This document shows positions 21,564 to 30,411 of a stretch of DNA of 64,000 nt, one piece after another. Every line of letters begins with the position of its first letter. Positions within the stretch are counted from its first letter, which is position 1. A program made the position numbers and the translations under genes. Location of the stretch: the NCBI RefSeq assembly GCF_016031635.1, contig NZ_JACEGD010000026.1, positions 30,612-94,611 of the forward strand, given 5' to 3'. The stretch is from Bradyrhizobium diversitatis. GTDB lineage: Bacteria > Pseudomonadota > Alphaproteobacteria > Rhizobiales > Xanthobacteraceae. The notes below the pieces were generated by a model. It saw nothing but the letters and a program-made list of their open reading frames with translations. It made no database searches and was not told the DNA's origin.

Positions 21564-22091
21564 TTACTTCTTGCCGGCCGTCCTGGTTGGGCGGCCCTGG
21601 CTGATGAAAGCGTAATGCGCATTGGCGATGCCGCCAACCATGAGGGCCTCGACCACCGGCTCGGCGATCTCCCCCGTGGCGGCCCAGTCGACCAGGAAGT
21701 TGGCCCCGGTCCCGCCGCGCACGTCATCGGTCGGAATGAAGATCGAGACGGTGGCGAGCGGCCTCAACGCCACCGGCGCCTTCAAATAGCTCTCGACCTG
21801 CTTGCCTGCGGTGTCGAAATAGGCGATGCGTTTGACGACCAGCGGCTGGGTCTCGGAGGCGTTGTGCACGCTCAAGGTCACCGAGAAATCGACGCGCAGC
21901 TTGCCCTGGCTCATCGCGACGCTGGAATAGGCGGGCACGTAGAACCCACCGGAAACGGCGAGGTCCTCCTTCGGCAGAGCGGTGAGCGAATCGGCAAAGT
22001 TTTGTTCGATATTGACCTTGGATTGCGCTGTGAGCGAATCGGCGAAGGCGAGGGGACCCAGCAGCATGGCTGCGACGAGCCCTCTCCGCAT
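21564..22091 (-). CDS. DUF3124 domain secreted protein
   Basis: 175 residues: short signal peptide (RRGLVAAMLLGPLAFADSLTA), then a beta-sandwich-like DUF3124 domain with GGFYVPAYSSVAMSQGKLRV, VDFSVTLSVHNASETQPLVV, YFDTAGKQVESYLKAPVAL and FIPTDDVRGGTGANFLVDW. Function unknown; periplasmic. The start at 22091 gives a proper signal. Divergent from the CPA2 antiporter gene (67 bases between), a pairing that suggests shared control but is not proof. Confidence 0.8.
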   Translation of the reverse strand: MRRGLVAAMLLGPLAFADSLTAQSKVNIEQNFADSLTALPKEDLAVSGGFYVPAYSSVAMSQGKLRVDFSVTLSVHNASETQPLVVKRIAYFDTAGKQVESYLKAPVALRPLATVSIFIPTDDVRGGTGANFLVDWAATGEIAEPVVEALMVGGIANAHYAFISQGRPTRTAGKK

Positions 22092-22158
22092 GTGACGAAT
22101 TGCTCGCTTGCCGCACCGCAACCCGCCTCTAGGGTGCGGCAAAACGGACCAATTAGGC

Positions 22159-23889
22159 ATGCACGAGCTCATTCGCGACATCACTCTCTCAATCCTGTTT
22201 GCCTGGATGCTGGGCCTGCTCGCCCATTTCTCCCGGCAACCGCTGATCCTGGCCTACCTTATCGCCGGCTTCTGCATAGGTCCATTCGGCGCCGGCTGGG
22301 TCCATTCGCAGGAATCGATCAGCGTCATCTCCGAGCTCGGCCTGATTTTCATGCTGTTCATGATTGGGCTCGAAATCGACCTGAAGAAGATCGTGCGGGC
22401 AGGGCGGGTGATCCTGTTCGCGGCGGGCAGCCAGCTGCTCGGCGGCTGTCTGCTTGGCGTTCTGTTCTTCGTCGGCATCGGCCTGTCGATCGGCGGCGGG
22501 CATTTCGATGCGGTCTATCTCTGCGTCGCCTGCGCGCTGTCCAGCACGGTCATCATCGTCAAGGTGCTCTATGAGAAACGCGAGCTCGATACGCTGCCGG
22601 GCCGCATCACCCTCGGCGTCCTGGTGCTCCAGGACATCTTCGCGATTCTATTCCTGGCAGTGCAGCCGAGCCTGGCCAATCTGCAGGTCACCGTCATCCT
22701 GCTCTCGATCGGCCGCGTCGCTGTGCTGGTTGCCGCCGCGCTTCTGGTCAGCCGCTACGTGCTGCCGCGCCTGTTCCACCAGATCGCCCGGCGGCCCGAG
22801 CTGATCCTGCTCGGCGCGCTGGCCTGGTGCTTTCTCGTCGCCGAAATGGCCGAGCGGCTGTCGCTGTCGCGCGAGATGGGGGCACTGATTGCCGGCGTGT
22901 CGCTCTCGACCTTCCCTTACGCCCTCGACGTGACCGCCAAGGTCACCACGCTGCGCGACTTCTTCATCACGCTGTTCTTTGTCGCGCTGGGGATGACCAT
23001 CCCCGTGCCCGGCCTCTCGGTGATCGGACTTGCCTTGATGATCGCGGCGTTCACGGTGGCGAGCCGCCTCGTCACTACCTTCACCCCGCTCTACCTGATG
23101 AAGCAGGGCCTGCGAGCCAGCCTGTTGCCGGCGCTGAACCTCGCGCAGATCTCCGAGTTCTCACTGGTGGTGATCCAGACCGGTATCGCCGACCACCATA
23201 TCGCCGCGGAGACGGCAAATGCCGCCTCCTTCGCCTTCGTGGTGCTGGCAGTGCTCTCGACCTTCGTGATGACCCGCAGCGACGAGATCACCCGCTGGGC
23301 GATCGGCCCCCTGAAGCGGATCGGCCTGCGCGACCTCGACCATGGCAACGGCCATGCCGAGGACGGGCACGAGGGCGGCCATGGCGAAGCCCGCCGCGTC
23401 GTGATCCTCGGCTTTTTCCGCGCCGCGAGCGCGCTGCTGGCCGAGATCGAGCGGCAGGCGCCGGTGCTGCTGGAGCAGATCACGGTGGTCGACTTCAACC
23501 CCAATGTGTACCAGACCCTGCTTTCGCGCGGCCTGCACGTGATCTATGGCGACATCAGCAATGTCGATACGCTGCTCCATGCCGGCATCGGCAAGTCCGA
23601 GATGATCATCCTCAGCGTGCCGGATTCGCTGCTGAAGGGCGCCACCAACGAGAAGCTGGTCCGCCACGTCCGCGCGCTCAATCCGACCGCGCTGATCGTC
23701 GCCACGGCCGACCTCCTGGCCGACGTCGGGGCGCTCTACGAGGCCGGCGCCAGCTACGTCACCGTGACCCGGCTCAGCGACGCCCATGAGTTGTTTACCG
23801 TGATCGAAGCCGCCCAGGCCGGCCTGCTCGCCGACAAGCGTGCCGAACTCGATCAGCGGCTCGGCGAGCGGCGCGAGGTGCTGCCCTGA
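22159..23889 (+). CDS. CPA2-family cation:proton antiporter with Rossmann (TrkA-N) domain
   Basis: 576 residues. Residues ~1-390 hold about 12 membrane helices of the KefB/RosB-like antiporter domain (LAYLIAGFCIGPFGAGWV, ELGLIFMLFMIGLEIDLKKI, CALSSTVIIVKVLYEK). A His/Gly-rich linker (HGNGHAEDGHEGGHGEA, ~405-423) is followed by a nucleotide-binding domain (RRVVILGFFRAASALLAEIE, YGDISNVDTLLHAGIGKSE). It probably exchanges K+ or Na+ for H+ under NAD(H) or ligand control. The His-rich linker may bind metal. Start ATG at 22159. Confidence 0.9.
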   Translation: MHELIRDITLSILFAWMLGLLAHFSRQPLILAYLIAGFCIGPFGAGWVHSQESISVISELGLIFMLFMIGLEIDLKKIVRAGRVILFAAGSQLLGGCLLGVLFFVGIGLSIGGGHFDAVYLCVACALSSTVIIVKVLYEKRELDTLPGRITLGVLVLQDIFAILFLAVQPSLANLQVTVILLSIGRVAVLVAAALLVSRYVLPRLFHQIARRPELILLGALAWCFLVAEMAERLSLSREMGALIAGVSLSTFPYALDVTAKVTTLRDFFITLFFVALGMTIPVPGLSVIGLALMIAAFTVASRLVTTFTPLYLMKQGLRASLLPALNLAQISEFSLVVIQTGIADHHIAAETANAASFAFVVLAVLSTFVMTRSDEITRWAIGPLKRIGLRDLDHGNGHAEDGHEGGHGEARRVVILGFFRAASALLAEIERQAPVLLEQITVVDFNPNVYQTLLSRGLHVIYGDISNVDTLLHAGIGKSEMIILSVPDSLLKGATNEKLVRHVRALNPTALIVATADLLADVGALYEAGASYVTVTRLSDAHELFTVIEAAQAGLLADKRAELDQRLGERREVLP

Positions 23890-24078
23890 CGGCGTCCGGC
23901 CGCCTTCCTTGCGGGCCCTGCGCGCCTATATCCCTGGTATCTTCGGTGCAAGCCTGAAACCGCGTGGACGGGCCTGTCCCGGGGCATATGCGGTTGCGTC
24001 CAGGACACTAGCGCCCCGGGCCAAGTCCAGCTAAGGCGTCCGGCTGAGCCTCCGGCCCATAACCGATAGAGATTGGGA

Positions 24079-25155
24079 ATGCCCGATACCGTCCAGGAAG
24101 TCTTGCAGGCCTTTGCCCGGGGGGAGCTCGTGGTCGTCACCGACGACGAGGACCGCGAGGGCGAGGGCGATCTGATCGTCGCAGCCTCGCTCTGCACCGC
24201 CGACAAGATGGCCTTCATCATCCGCCATACCTCCGGCATCGTCTGCGCTCCCGTGACGACCGAGGACGCGCGCCGCCTGCGGCTCGATCCGATGGTCGCC
24301 CACAACGATTCCGCGCACACCACCGCGTTCACGGTCTCGATCGACTACAAACCCGATGGCGGCACCGGCATCTCCGCCGAGGAGCGCGCCTCGTGCTGCC
24401 GCGCGCTCGCCAATCCCAATGTCGGCGCCCACGACTTCGCCCGGCCCGGCCACATCTTCCCGCTGATCGCCAAGGACGGCGGCGTGCTGCTGCGCTCCGG
24501 CCATACTGAGGCTGCCGTGGACCTCTGCAAGCTCTCGGGCCTGCCGCCGGTCGGCGTCATCAGCGAGCTCATGAACGACGATGGCAGCGTGATGAAGGGC
24601 GAGCAGGTCGCCCGCTTCGCCGCCCAGCACAAGCTCAGGCACGTCACCATCGCGGATATGATCGCCTACCGCCAGGCGCGCGAAAAGCTGATCGAGCGGG
24701 TCTCGACCTTCGTCACCGACAGCCCGATCGGCCCCTTGCAGGGCTATGCCTACCGCTCGCCGTTCGATTCCATCGCTCACGTCGCCTTCGTCTATAACGG
24801 CGTCGGTGACGGCAAGAACGTGCTGACGCGCTTCCACAAGCCGAACATCGTCAAGGACACCTTCACCGGTCACAAGCGCATGGCGGCCGTGCTCGAACAT
24901 TTCAAGAAATCGGGCCGCGGCGTGCTGGTCTACTTGCGGGATGGTGCGGCCGGCGTCCCCGTGGCGCCGCTGCCGGACGAGTCGTCGACGGAAGCCGACC
25001 GCAACCGCCAGTGGCGCGAGGTCGGCGTCGGCGCGCAGATCCTGCGCGACCTCGGCGTCACCTCGATCCGGCATCTCACCTCCTCGGTGCACGACTACAA
25101 GGGTCTGTCCGGCTTCGGCATCGAGATCGTCGCCAACGAGCAGCTCGAAAGCTGA
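24079..25155 (+). CDS. ribB: 3,4-dihydroxy-2-butanone 4-phosphate synthase with degenerate GTP cyclohydrolase II half
   Basis: 358 residues. The N-terminal ~205 residues are a complete RibB: the DDEDREGEGDL acidic loop, the RHTSGI substrate loop, and HTEAAVDLCKL; it makes the four-carbon riboflavin precursor from ribulose 5-phosphate. The C-terminal half is RibA-like, but the region that should read xxECLTGDxxGSxRCDCG reads FHKPNIVKDTF, so the zinc-binding cysteines are absent and GTP cyclohydrolase activity is unlikely. Such RibBX-type proteins are known in Proteobacteria. No other rib gene is adjacent. ATG at 24079 preferred to TTG at 24073. Confidence 0.93.
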   Translation: MPDTVQEVLQAFARGELVVVTDDEDREGEGDLIVAASLCTADKMAFIIRHTSGIVCAPVTTEDARRLRLDPMVAHNDSAHTTAFTVSIDYKPDGGTGISAEERASCCRALANPNVGAHDFARPGHIFPLIAKDGGVLLRSGHTEAAVDLCKLSGLPPVGVISELMNDDGSVMKGEQVARFAAQHKLRHVTIADMIAYRQAREKLIERVSTFVTDSPIGPLQGYAYRSPFDSIAHVAFVYNGVGDGKNVLTRFHKPNIVKDTFTGHKRMAAVLEHFKKSGRGVLVYLRDGAAGVPVAPLPDESSTEADRNRQWREVGVGAQILRDLGVTSIRHLTSSVHDYKGLSGFGIEIVANEQLES

Positions 25156-25286
25156 CCACAACGTTTCCAGGTTCACGCCGTGGCGCGAGCCGGAATGAAC
25201 GAAACCAGGATGCAATTGAACTTGTTGCCGCGGCGCTTTAGTTTGTCGGGCAATTATTGACGGAACCAGACGCGAAAGGACGTTTC

Positions 25287-26501
25287 ATGAGCGTGCGCCC
25301 TCAGGCCAAGGACAAGCCGGCTGCGGCTTCTTTCCAGTGGGACGATCCATTCCTGCTCGACGAGCAGCTGACCGAAGACGAGCGCATGGTGCGCGATACC
25401 GCCCGCGCCTATGCCCAGGACAAGCTGTTGCCGCGGGTTGCCAAGGCCTATCTCGAAGAGAAGACCGATCGCGAGATCTTCAATGAGATGGGCGAGCTTG
25501 GCCTGATCGGCATCACGCTGCCCGAGGAATATGGTTGCGCGAATGCGAGCTACGTTGCCTATGGCCTCGTCGCACGCGAGATCGAGCGGGTCGATTCCGG
25601 CTATCGCTCGATGAACTCGGTGCAGTCCTCGCTGGTGATGTACCCGATCTACGCCTATGGCGACGAGAACCAGCGCAAGAAGTACCTGCCGAAGCTCGCC
25701 AGCGGCGAGTGGGTCGGCTGCTTCGGCCTGACGGAGCCTGACGCCGGCTCCGATCCCGCCGGCATGAAGACCCGCGCGGAGAAGGTTTCGGACGGCTATC
25801 GCCTCACCGGCAGCAAGATGTGGATCTCGAACGCGCCGATCGCCGACGTGTTCGTGGTCTGGGCCAAGTCGGCCGCGCACGACAACCAGATCCGCGGCTT
25901 CGTGCTGGAAAAGGGCATGAAGGGCCTGTCGGCGCCGAAGATCGGCGGCAAGCTGTCCCTGCGCGCCTCGATCACCGGCGAAGTCGTGATGGATGGCGTC
26001 GTCGTTCCGGAAGACGCCCTGCTGCCCAACGTCTCCGGCCTGAAGGGCCCGTTCGGCTGCCTCAACCGCGCCCGCTACGGCATCTCCTGGGGTGCGTTGG
26101 GGGCCGCCGAGGACTGCATGCATCGCGCCCGCCAGTACACGCTCGACCGCAAGCAGTTCGGCAAGCCGCTCGCCGCGACCCAGCTGGTGCAGAAGAAGCT
26201 CGCCGACATGGAGACCGAGATCGCGCTCGGCTTGCAGGGCTCGCTGCGCGTCGGTCGCTTGATGGACGAGGGCAAGTTCGCGCCCGAGATGATCTCGATC
26301 ATGAAGCGCAACAATTGCGGCAAGGCCCTCGATATCGCCCGCACCGCCCGTGACATGCACGGCGGCAACGGCATCTCGATCGAATATCACGTGATGCGCC
26401 ACGTCCATAACCTCGAAACGGTCAACACCTACGAGGGCACCCACGACGTCCACGCCCTGATCCTGGGCCGTGCGATCACGGGCATTCAGGCGTTTTTCTG
26501 A
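25287..26501 (+). CDS. gcdH: Acyl-CoA dehydrogenase, glutaryl-CoA dehydrogenase type
   Basis: 404 residues in the ACAD fold. FAD and substrate contacts: GCFGLTEPDAGSDPAGM, SKMWISNAPIADVFVVWAK, FGCLNRARYGISWGALGAAE, DRKQFGKPLAATQLVQKKLA. The catalytic Glu lies in VNTYEGTHDVHALILGRA. The NSVQSSLVMYPIYAYG and RDMHGGNGISIEYHVMRH segments are those of glutaryl-CoA dehydrogenase, which oxidises and decarboxylates glutaryl-CoA to crotonyl-CoA in lysine/tryptophan and aromatic breakdown. The related isovaleryl enzymes differ there. ATG at 25287 starts the conserved region. Confidence 0.88.
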   Translation: MSVRPQAKDKPAAASFQWDDPFLLDEQLTEDERMVRDTARAYAQDKLLPRVAKAYLEEKTDREIFNEMGELGLIGITLPEEYGCANASYVAYGLVAREIERVDSGYRSMNSVQSSLVMYPIYAYGDENQRKKYLPKLASGEWVGCFGLTEPDAGSDPAGMKTRAEKVSDGYRLTGSKMWISNAPIADVFVVWAKSAAHDNQIRGFVLEKGMKGLSAPKIGGKLSLRASITGEVVMDGVVVPEDALLPNVSGLKGPFGCLNRARYGISWGALGAAEDCMHRARQYTLDRKQFGKPLAATQLVQKKLADMETEIALGLQGSLRVGRLMDEGKFAPEMISIMKRNNCGKALDIARTARDMHGGNGISIEYHVMRHVHNLETVNTYEGTHDVHALILGRAITGIQAFF

Positions 26502-26511
26502 TTTGGTTCTC

Positions 26512-26616
26512 CGTCATTCCGGGGCGCGCGAAGCGCGAACCCGGAATCTCGGGCCGCATTATTCCTGTTCAATCGAGATTCCGGGTTTGGCCCTGACGGG
26601 CCATCCCGGAATGACG
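26512..26616. repeat. Palindromic intergenic repeat (CGTCATTCCGGG family)
   Basis: CGTCATTCCGGG at 26512-26523 is matched by its reverse complement at 26605-26616, enclosing a second inverted pair (AACCCGGAATCTCG with CGAGATTCCGGGTT). The same outer arms recur at 28578-28703. This is a REP-like element between two plus-strand genes, able to fold in DNA or RNA. Confidence 0.8.
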
Positions 26617-26637
26617 TCAAAGAACAAAGAAGAAGCC

Positions 26638-27555
26638 ATGTCCGATAACGACGACGTCCCGTTCAATCGCAACTTTCCGCTGAAGCCCGGCATCGTCGAG
26701 GAGGTCCGCCCCGGCGTGCGGCGCGTGCTCTGCAACAATCCGAGCCCGTTCACCTTCACGGGCACGGTCAGCTACATCGTCGGCGAGGGCAATGTCGCGA
26801 TCATCGATCCCGGTCCGGACGATGAGGCGCATGCGGCTGCGCTGCTCGATGCCGTGCGCGGCGAGACGGTGAGCCATATCTTCGTCACCCATACCCATCG
26901 CGACCATTCGCCGAACACCGCGCGCATCAAGCAGGCGACAGGTGCGCCGGTCTATGCCGAAGGCCCGCATCGCGCCTCGCGCCCGCGCTTCGAGAGCGAG
27001 AAGCACAATCCGGAATCCGGCGTCGACCGCGATTTTGCGCCAGACGTCAACCTCGCACACGGCGACGTCGTCGAAGGCGACGGCTGGCGGCTCGAGGCCG
27101 TGGCGACGCCCGGCCACACGGCCAATCATCTGGCATTCGCCTGGCCCGAGCGAAAGTTCAACTTCGTCGGCGATCACGTGATGGGCTGGTCGACCTCCAT
27201 CGTGGCGCCGCCCGACGGCTCGATGATCGACTACATGGATTCGCTGGAGCGGCTCGCGGCGCGCGAGGAGGATCTCTATTTCTCAGGCCACGGCCCCGAG
27301 ATCCCCGAGGGCCAGCGCTTCGTGCGCTTCCTGATCCGTCACCGCAAGGCGCGTGAGGCCTCGATCCTGCACCGCCTCGCCAAGGGCGAGACCGACATCC
27401 CGACGATGGTCCGCGCGATCTATATCGGTATCGATCCGAGGCTGACGACGGCCGCCGGCTACTCCGTGCTGGCGCACCTCGAAGACCTGGTCGCACGCGG
27501 CGTGGTCGCGACCGATGGCGATCCCGTGATCGGCGGGACGTATCGGCTGGCCTAG
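26638..27555 (+). CDS. MBL-fold metallo-hydrolase (LACTB2-like)
   Basis: 305 residues of metallo-beta-lactamase fold: TGTVSYIVGEGNVAIIDPGP, metal motif HTHRDHS (THTHRDHSPNTARI), ATPGHTANHLAF, FVGDHVMGWSTSIV and YFSGHGPEI. A C-terminal winged-helix-like part follows (TTAAGYSVLAHLEDLVARGV), as in LACTB2/CPSF-like hydrolases. Substrate unknown: it could be a nuclease-like or thioester hydrolase. The start at 26638 lies just after the palindromic repeat. The preceding acyl-CoA dehydrogenase gene reads the same way but the repeat separates them. Confidence 0.85.
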   Translation: MSDNDDVPFNRNFPLKPGIVEEVRPGVRRVLCNNPSPFTFTGTVSYIVGEGNVAIIDPGPDDEAHAAALLDAVRGETVSHIFVTHTHRDHSPNTARIKQATGAPVYAEGPHRASRPRFESEKHNPESGVDRDFAPDVNLAHGDVVEGDGWRLEAVATPGHTANHLAFAWPERKFNFVGDHVMGWSTSIVAPPDGSMIDYMDSLERLAAREEDLYFSGHGPEIPEGQRFVRFLIRHRKAREASILHRLAKGETDIPTMVRAIYIGIDPRLTTAAGYSVLAHLEDLVARGVVATDGDPVIGGTYRLA

Positions 27556-27615
27556 GGGCGAATGGCGAATAGGGAGTGGCGAATTGCGTTTCTCTATTCG
27601 CCACTCGCCAATTCG
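27556..27615. repeat. Short imperfect inverted repeat between convergent genes
   Basis: Copies of the word GGCGAAT/ATTCGCC are arranged as a long imperfect palindrome around 27585, reading gaatagggagtggcgaat then attcgccactcgcc. It fills the whole gap between converging genes and may act as a transcription stop for both. Confidence 0.55.
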
Positions 27616-28470
27616 CTATTTTTTCACCGTCTTCGCCGGCGCCTTGGGCGGCGCGACCGGCGTCTTCTTCACCGGCTTGAGCGCGTCGGCATCGGCGGCG
27701 GTGTTGAGGTCGTCGATGAACTTCTTGACGCGCGCGGCGTTGCTGCCGAGATCGCTGTCGAAATTGCGCGAGGCGGAGCGCATGTCGACCCGGGAATAAT
27801 CGCCATCCGGCACGACCCTTATCGAAACGTCCTCGCGAAAACCCATGATCGGCGTGCGCGCCACCGCCTCGATGCGGCCGATGCGGCGCGGCGGCTGCGG
27901 CGCGCGCTCGTCGATGACGATCCATTTGCGCTTGTGCACGAGCTGGAGCGCGATTGCATAGGCGCGGTCGACGGAAATCTCGAGCTCGACGGGCACGATT
28001 TCGGGATAGAAGCGGCGCTGCTGCTCCGCCGAGTAGAGGCCGGCATAGACCGCGGTATTGGTGCCCTCGCCGGTGCGCAGTCGCGCCATCGCGTCGAAGC
28101 GCGGCGGATCGATCGGGTCGGTGGTGATGTCGTAGATGGACGGCAGCTTGCGATATTGAAAGGCCAGATAGGCGGGATAGGCGAGGATCGCGCCGTCGAT
28201 CAGGAAGGCGAGCAGGATGCGCGCCATGCCCCGCGAGCCGTTCTGCCAGATCGCGGCAAAGCCCGCGAGCCCGAACAAGATCGAGAGGCCTGATATCGCG
28301 AGCCCCCCGAAGAAAGTCGCAAGCGCCGGTTTCGGCTCCAGGAAATCGAAGCGGACGACGATGACCGACACCACCACCGCCACCACCGCGAACACGGCCA
28401 GATTGCGCGCCCAGCTCGCCAGGCTGGACACGGGCTCCGACTGGTAAGGAGCGGAAAACCTGCGGGCCAT
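27616..28470 (-). CDS. DUF1499 membrane protein
   Basis: 284 residues: three N-terminal membrane helices (NLAVFAVVAVVVSVIVVRFD, FFGGLAISGLSILFGLAGFA, ILLAFLIDGAILAYPAYLAF). A soluble DUF1499 domain follows, with ITTDPIDPPRFDAM, TPIMGFREDVSIRVVPDGDY and SRVDMRSASRNFDSDLGSNA, then a Lys/Pro/Ala tail. Inner-membrane protein of unknown function. The ATG at 28470 was chosen because the longer frame adds an Arg/Pro-rich stretch. Confidence 0.82.
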   Translation of the reverse strand: MARRFSAPYQSEPVSSLASWARNLAVFAVVAVVVSVIVVRFDFLEPKPALATFFGGLAISGLSILFGLAGFAAIWQNGSRGMARILLAFLIDGAILAYPAYLAFQYRKLPSIYDITTDPIDPPRFDAMARLRTGEGTNTAVYAGLYSAEQQRRFYPEIVPVELEISVDRAYAIALQLVHKRKWIVIDERAPQPPRRIGRIEAVARTPIMGFREDVSIRVVPDGDYSRVDMRSASRNFDSDLGSNAARVKKFIDDLNTAADADALKPVKKTPVAPPKAPAKTVKK

Positions 28471-28577
28471 CGGGTGAGCTCTGCCGGGGTTGGCGATGCC
28501 GGCCGATCTGGCGCGACGATGGTTTGTTGAGACCACGGCGCGGCGGCAAATTCAAGGGAGACCGGACTGTTACTGCC

Positions 28578-28703
28578 CGTCATTCCGGGGCGATGCGGAG
28601 CACTCGAACTCAGGTGCGCCCTCGCGCACCTGAGAATCTCGAGATTCCCCGGTGCGCAATTGCGCACCTGAGGTCTGGTCCTTCGGACCATCCCGGAATG
28701 ACG
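28578..28703. repeat. Second copy of the CGTCATTCCGGG palindromic repeat
   Basis: Outer arms 28578-28589 and 28692-28703 equal those at 26512-26616. The interior differs: it holds two extra perfect hairpins built on AGGTGCGC/GCGCACCT and an AATCTCGAGATT palindrome. The element lies just beyond the stop of the acyl-CoA ligase. Confidence 0.8.
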
Positions 28704-28718
28704 TAGCTTGCTGTGCCG

Positions 28719-30347
28719 CTACGCCGCCGCGTTCGGGAAGCGATAATCCTTGAACTGGTCGCGCAGCGCCGTCTTCAGGATCTTGCCGGTGGCCGTATGT
28801 GGGATGCCTTCGACGAAGGCGACGTCGTCGGGCATCCACCATTTGGCGATCTTGCCATCCATGAACTTCAGGATGTCCTCACGTGTGGCCTGCTGGCCCT
28901 GCTTGAGCTGCACGATCAAGAGCGGCCGCTCATCCCATTTGGGATGGAATACGCCGATCACCGCGGCTTCCGCCACGGCCGGATGGCCGACTGCGAGGTT
29001 TTCGAGGTCGATCGAGGAGATCCACTCGCCGCCGGACTTGATCACGTCCTTGGAGCGGTCGGTGATCCGCATGTAGCCGTCCTCGTCGATCGTCGAGACG
29101 TCCCCGGTGTCGAAGAAGCCTTCTTCGTCGAGGATGTTGGTGTCGACCCGGTAATAGGCCTTGGCCACGGCAGGGCCGGAGACCTTGAGGCGACCGAAGG
29201 TCTTGCCGTCCCAGGGCAGCTCCTTGCCGGCATCGTCGGTGATCTTCATCTGCACCGCGAAGGGCGCATAACCCTGCATCTGAAGCACGTCGAGCTTGGC
29301 ATCGCCCGTCGCATTGTGGAACGGAGGCTTCAGCGCCGCGACGCTGCCGATCGGGCTCATCTCGGTCATGCCCCAGGCGTGACGCACGTTGGAGCCCATG
29401 TCGAGGAAGGCCTTGATCATCGAGCGCGGCATCGCCGAGCCGCCGCAGATCACCATCTTCAGATCCGGCAGCTTGAGATTGTTGGCGGCCATGTGCTGGA
29501 GCAGCATCAGCCACACCGTCGGCACGCCGGCGGTGTGCGTCACCTTCTCGGTCGAGAGCAGCTCATAGACCGAGGCGCCGTCGAGCTTGGCGCCCGGCAT
29601 GACCAGCTTGGTGCCCTGCGAGGGCGCCGAAAAGGCGATACCCCAGCTGTTGGCATGGAACAGCGGAACCACCGGCAGCATTGTCTCGGACGCGCTGGTG
29701 CCGAGCGCGTCGACATTGTTGGCCATCAGCGCGTGCAACACGTTGGAGCGATGCGAGTACAGCACACCCTTCGGATCGCCGGTCGTGCCGGAGGTGTAGC
29801 ACATCGCCGCCGCCGTGTTCTCGTCAAAGTCCTTCCATTTGAATTTGCCGTCGGCCTGCGCAATCCAGTCCTCGTAGGCGACCGCGTTCTTCAGCGTGGT
29901 CTCCGGCATGTGAGCCTTGTCGGTGAGCACGATGTAGCGCTCCACGCTGGGCAGCTTGTCGGCGATCTTCTCCAGGATCGGAACGAAGGTGATGTCGGTC
30001 ATCACGATGCGATCCTGCGCATGATTGATGATCCAGGCGATCTGTTCGGGGAAAAGGCGAGGATTGACCGTGTGGCAGATGGCACCGATCCCCATGATGC
30101 CGTACCAGACCTCGAGATGGCGCCAGGTGTTCCAGGCGATCGTTGCGACCCGGTCGCCGAGCTTGATACCGTCGCGCTCCAGCATCTGCGAGACCTTGAG
30201 CGCGCGCTTGTGGATCTCGGCGTAATTGGTGCGATGGATCGGTCCCTCGACCGAGCGCGTGACCACCTCCTGCTTGCCATGAATCCTGGCGGCGTGTTCG
30301 ATGATCCGGTGGCAGAGCAGGGGCCAATCTTGCATCAAACCAAGCAT
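28719..30347 (-). CDS. Fatty-acyl-CoA synthetase (AMP-binding, AlkK-like)
   Basis: 542 residues of the ANL superfamily: P-loop-like AMP motif YTSGTTGDPKGVLYSHRS, then VVPLFHANSWGIAFSAPSQG, HAWGMTEMSPIGSVAAL, FDTGDVSTIDEDGYMRITDR, SKDVIKSGGEWISSIDLEN and the catalytic Lys region near HTATGKILKTALRDQ. It activates medium- or long-chain fatty acids to CoA thioesters through an acyl-AMP; cytoplasm or membrane face. Start at 30347 (MLGLMQDWPLL) after GGAGG; 32 upstream codons in frame are rejected. Divergent from the extensin-like gene. Confidence 0.9.
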   Translation of the reverse strand: MLGLMQDWPLLCHRIIEHAARIHGKQEVVTRSVEGPIHRTNYAEIHKRALKVSQMLERDGIKLGDRVATIAWNTWRHLEVWYGIMGIGAICHTVNPRLFPEQIAWIINHAQDRIVMTDITFVPILEKIADKLPSVERYIVLTDKAHMPETTLKNAVAYEDWIAQADGKFKWKDFDENTAAAMCYTSGTTGDPKGVLYSHRSNVLHALMANNVDALGTSASETMLPVVPLFHANSWGIAFSAPSQGTKLVMPGAKLDGASVYELLSTEKVTHTAGVPTVWLMLLQHMAANNLKLPDLKMVICGGSAMPRSMIKAFLDMGSNVRHAWGMTEMSPIGSVAALKPPFHNATGDAKLDVLQMQGYAPFAVQMKITDDAGKELPWDGKTFGRLKVSGPAVAKAYYRVDTNILDEEGFFDTGDVSTIDEDGYMRITDRSKDVIKSGGEWISSIDLENLAVGHPAVAEAAVIGVFHPKWDERPLLIVQLKQGQQATREDILKFMDGKIAKWWMPDDVAFVEGIPHTATGKILKTALRDQFKDYRFPNAAA

Positions 30348-30411
30348 TCTCACGTTCCTCCGAGAAGTCGCTGGGCGCGTTATCGCTCTCAGCTTGGGCC
30401 AAAGAATTGTC

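Noticed and set aside
23890..24078. FMN riboswitch before ribB
   Set aside because: Only a fragment (ATCTTCGGTGCA) resembles the FMN aptamer; the other conserved elements (GGGTGAAATTCCC, CCGACGGT, AGTCCGGATG) are missing.
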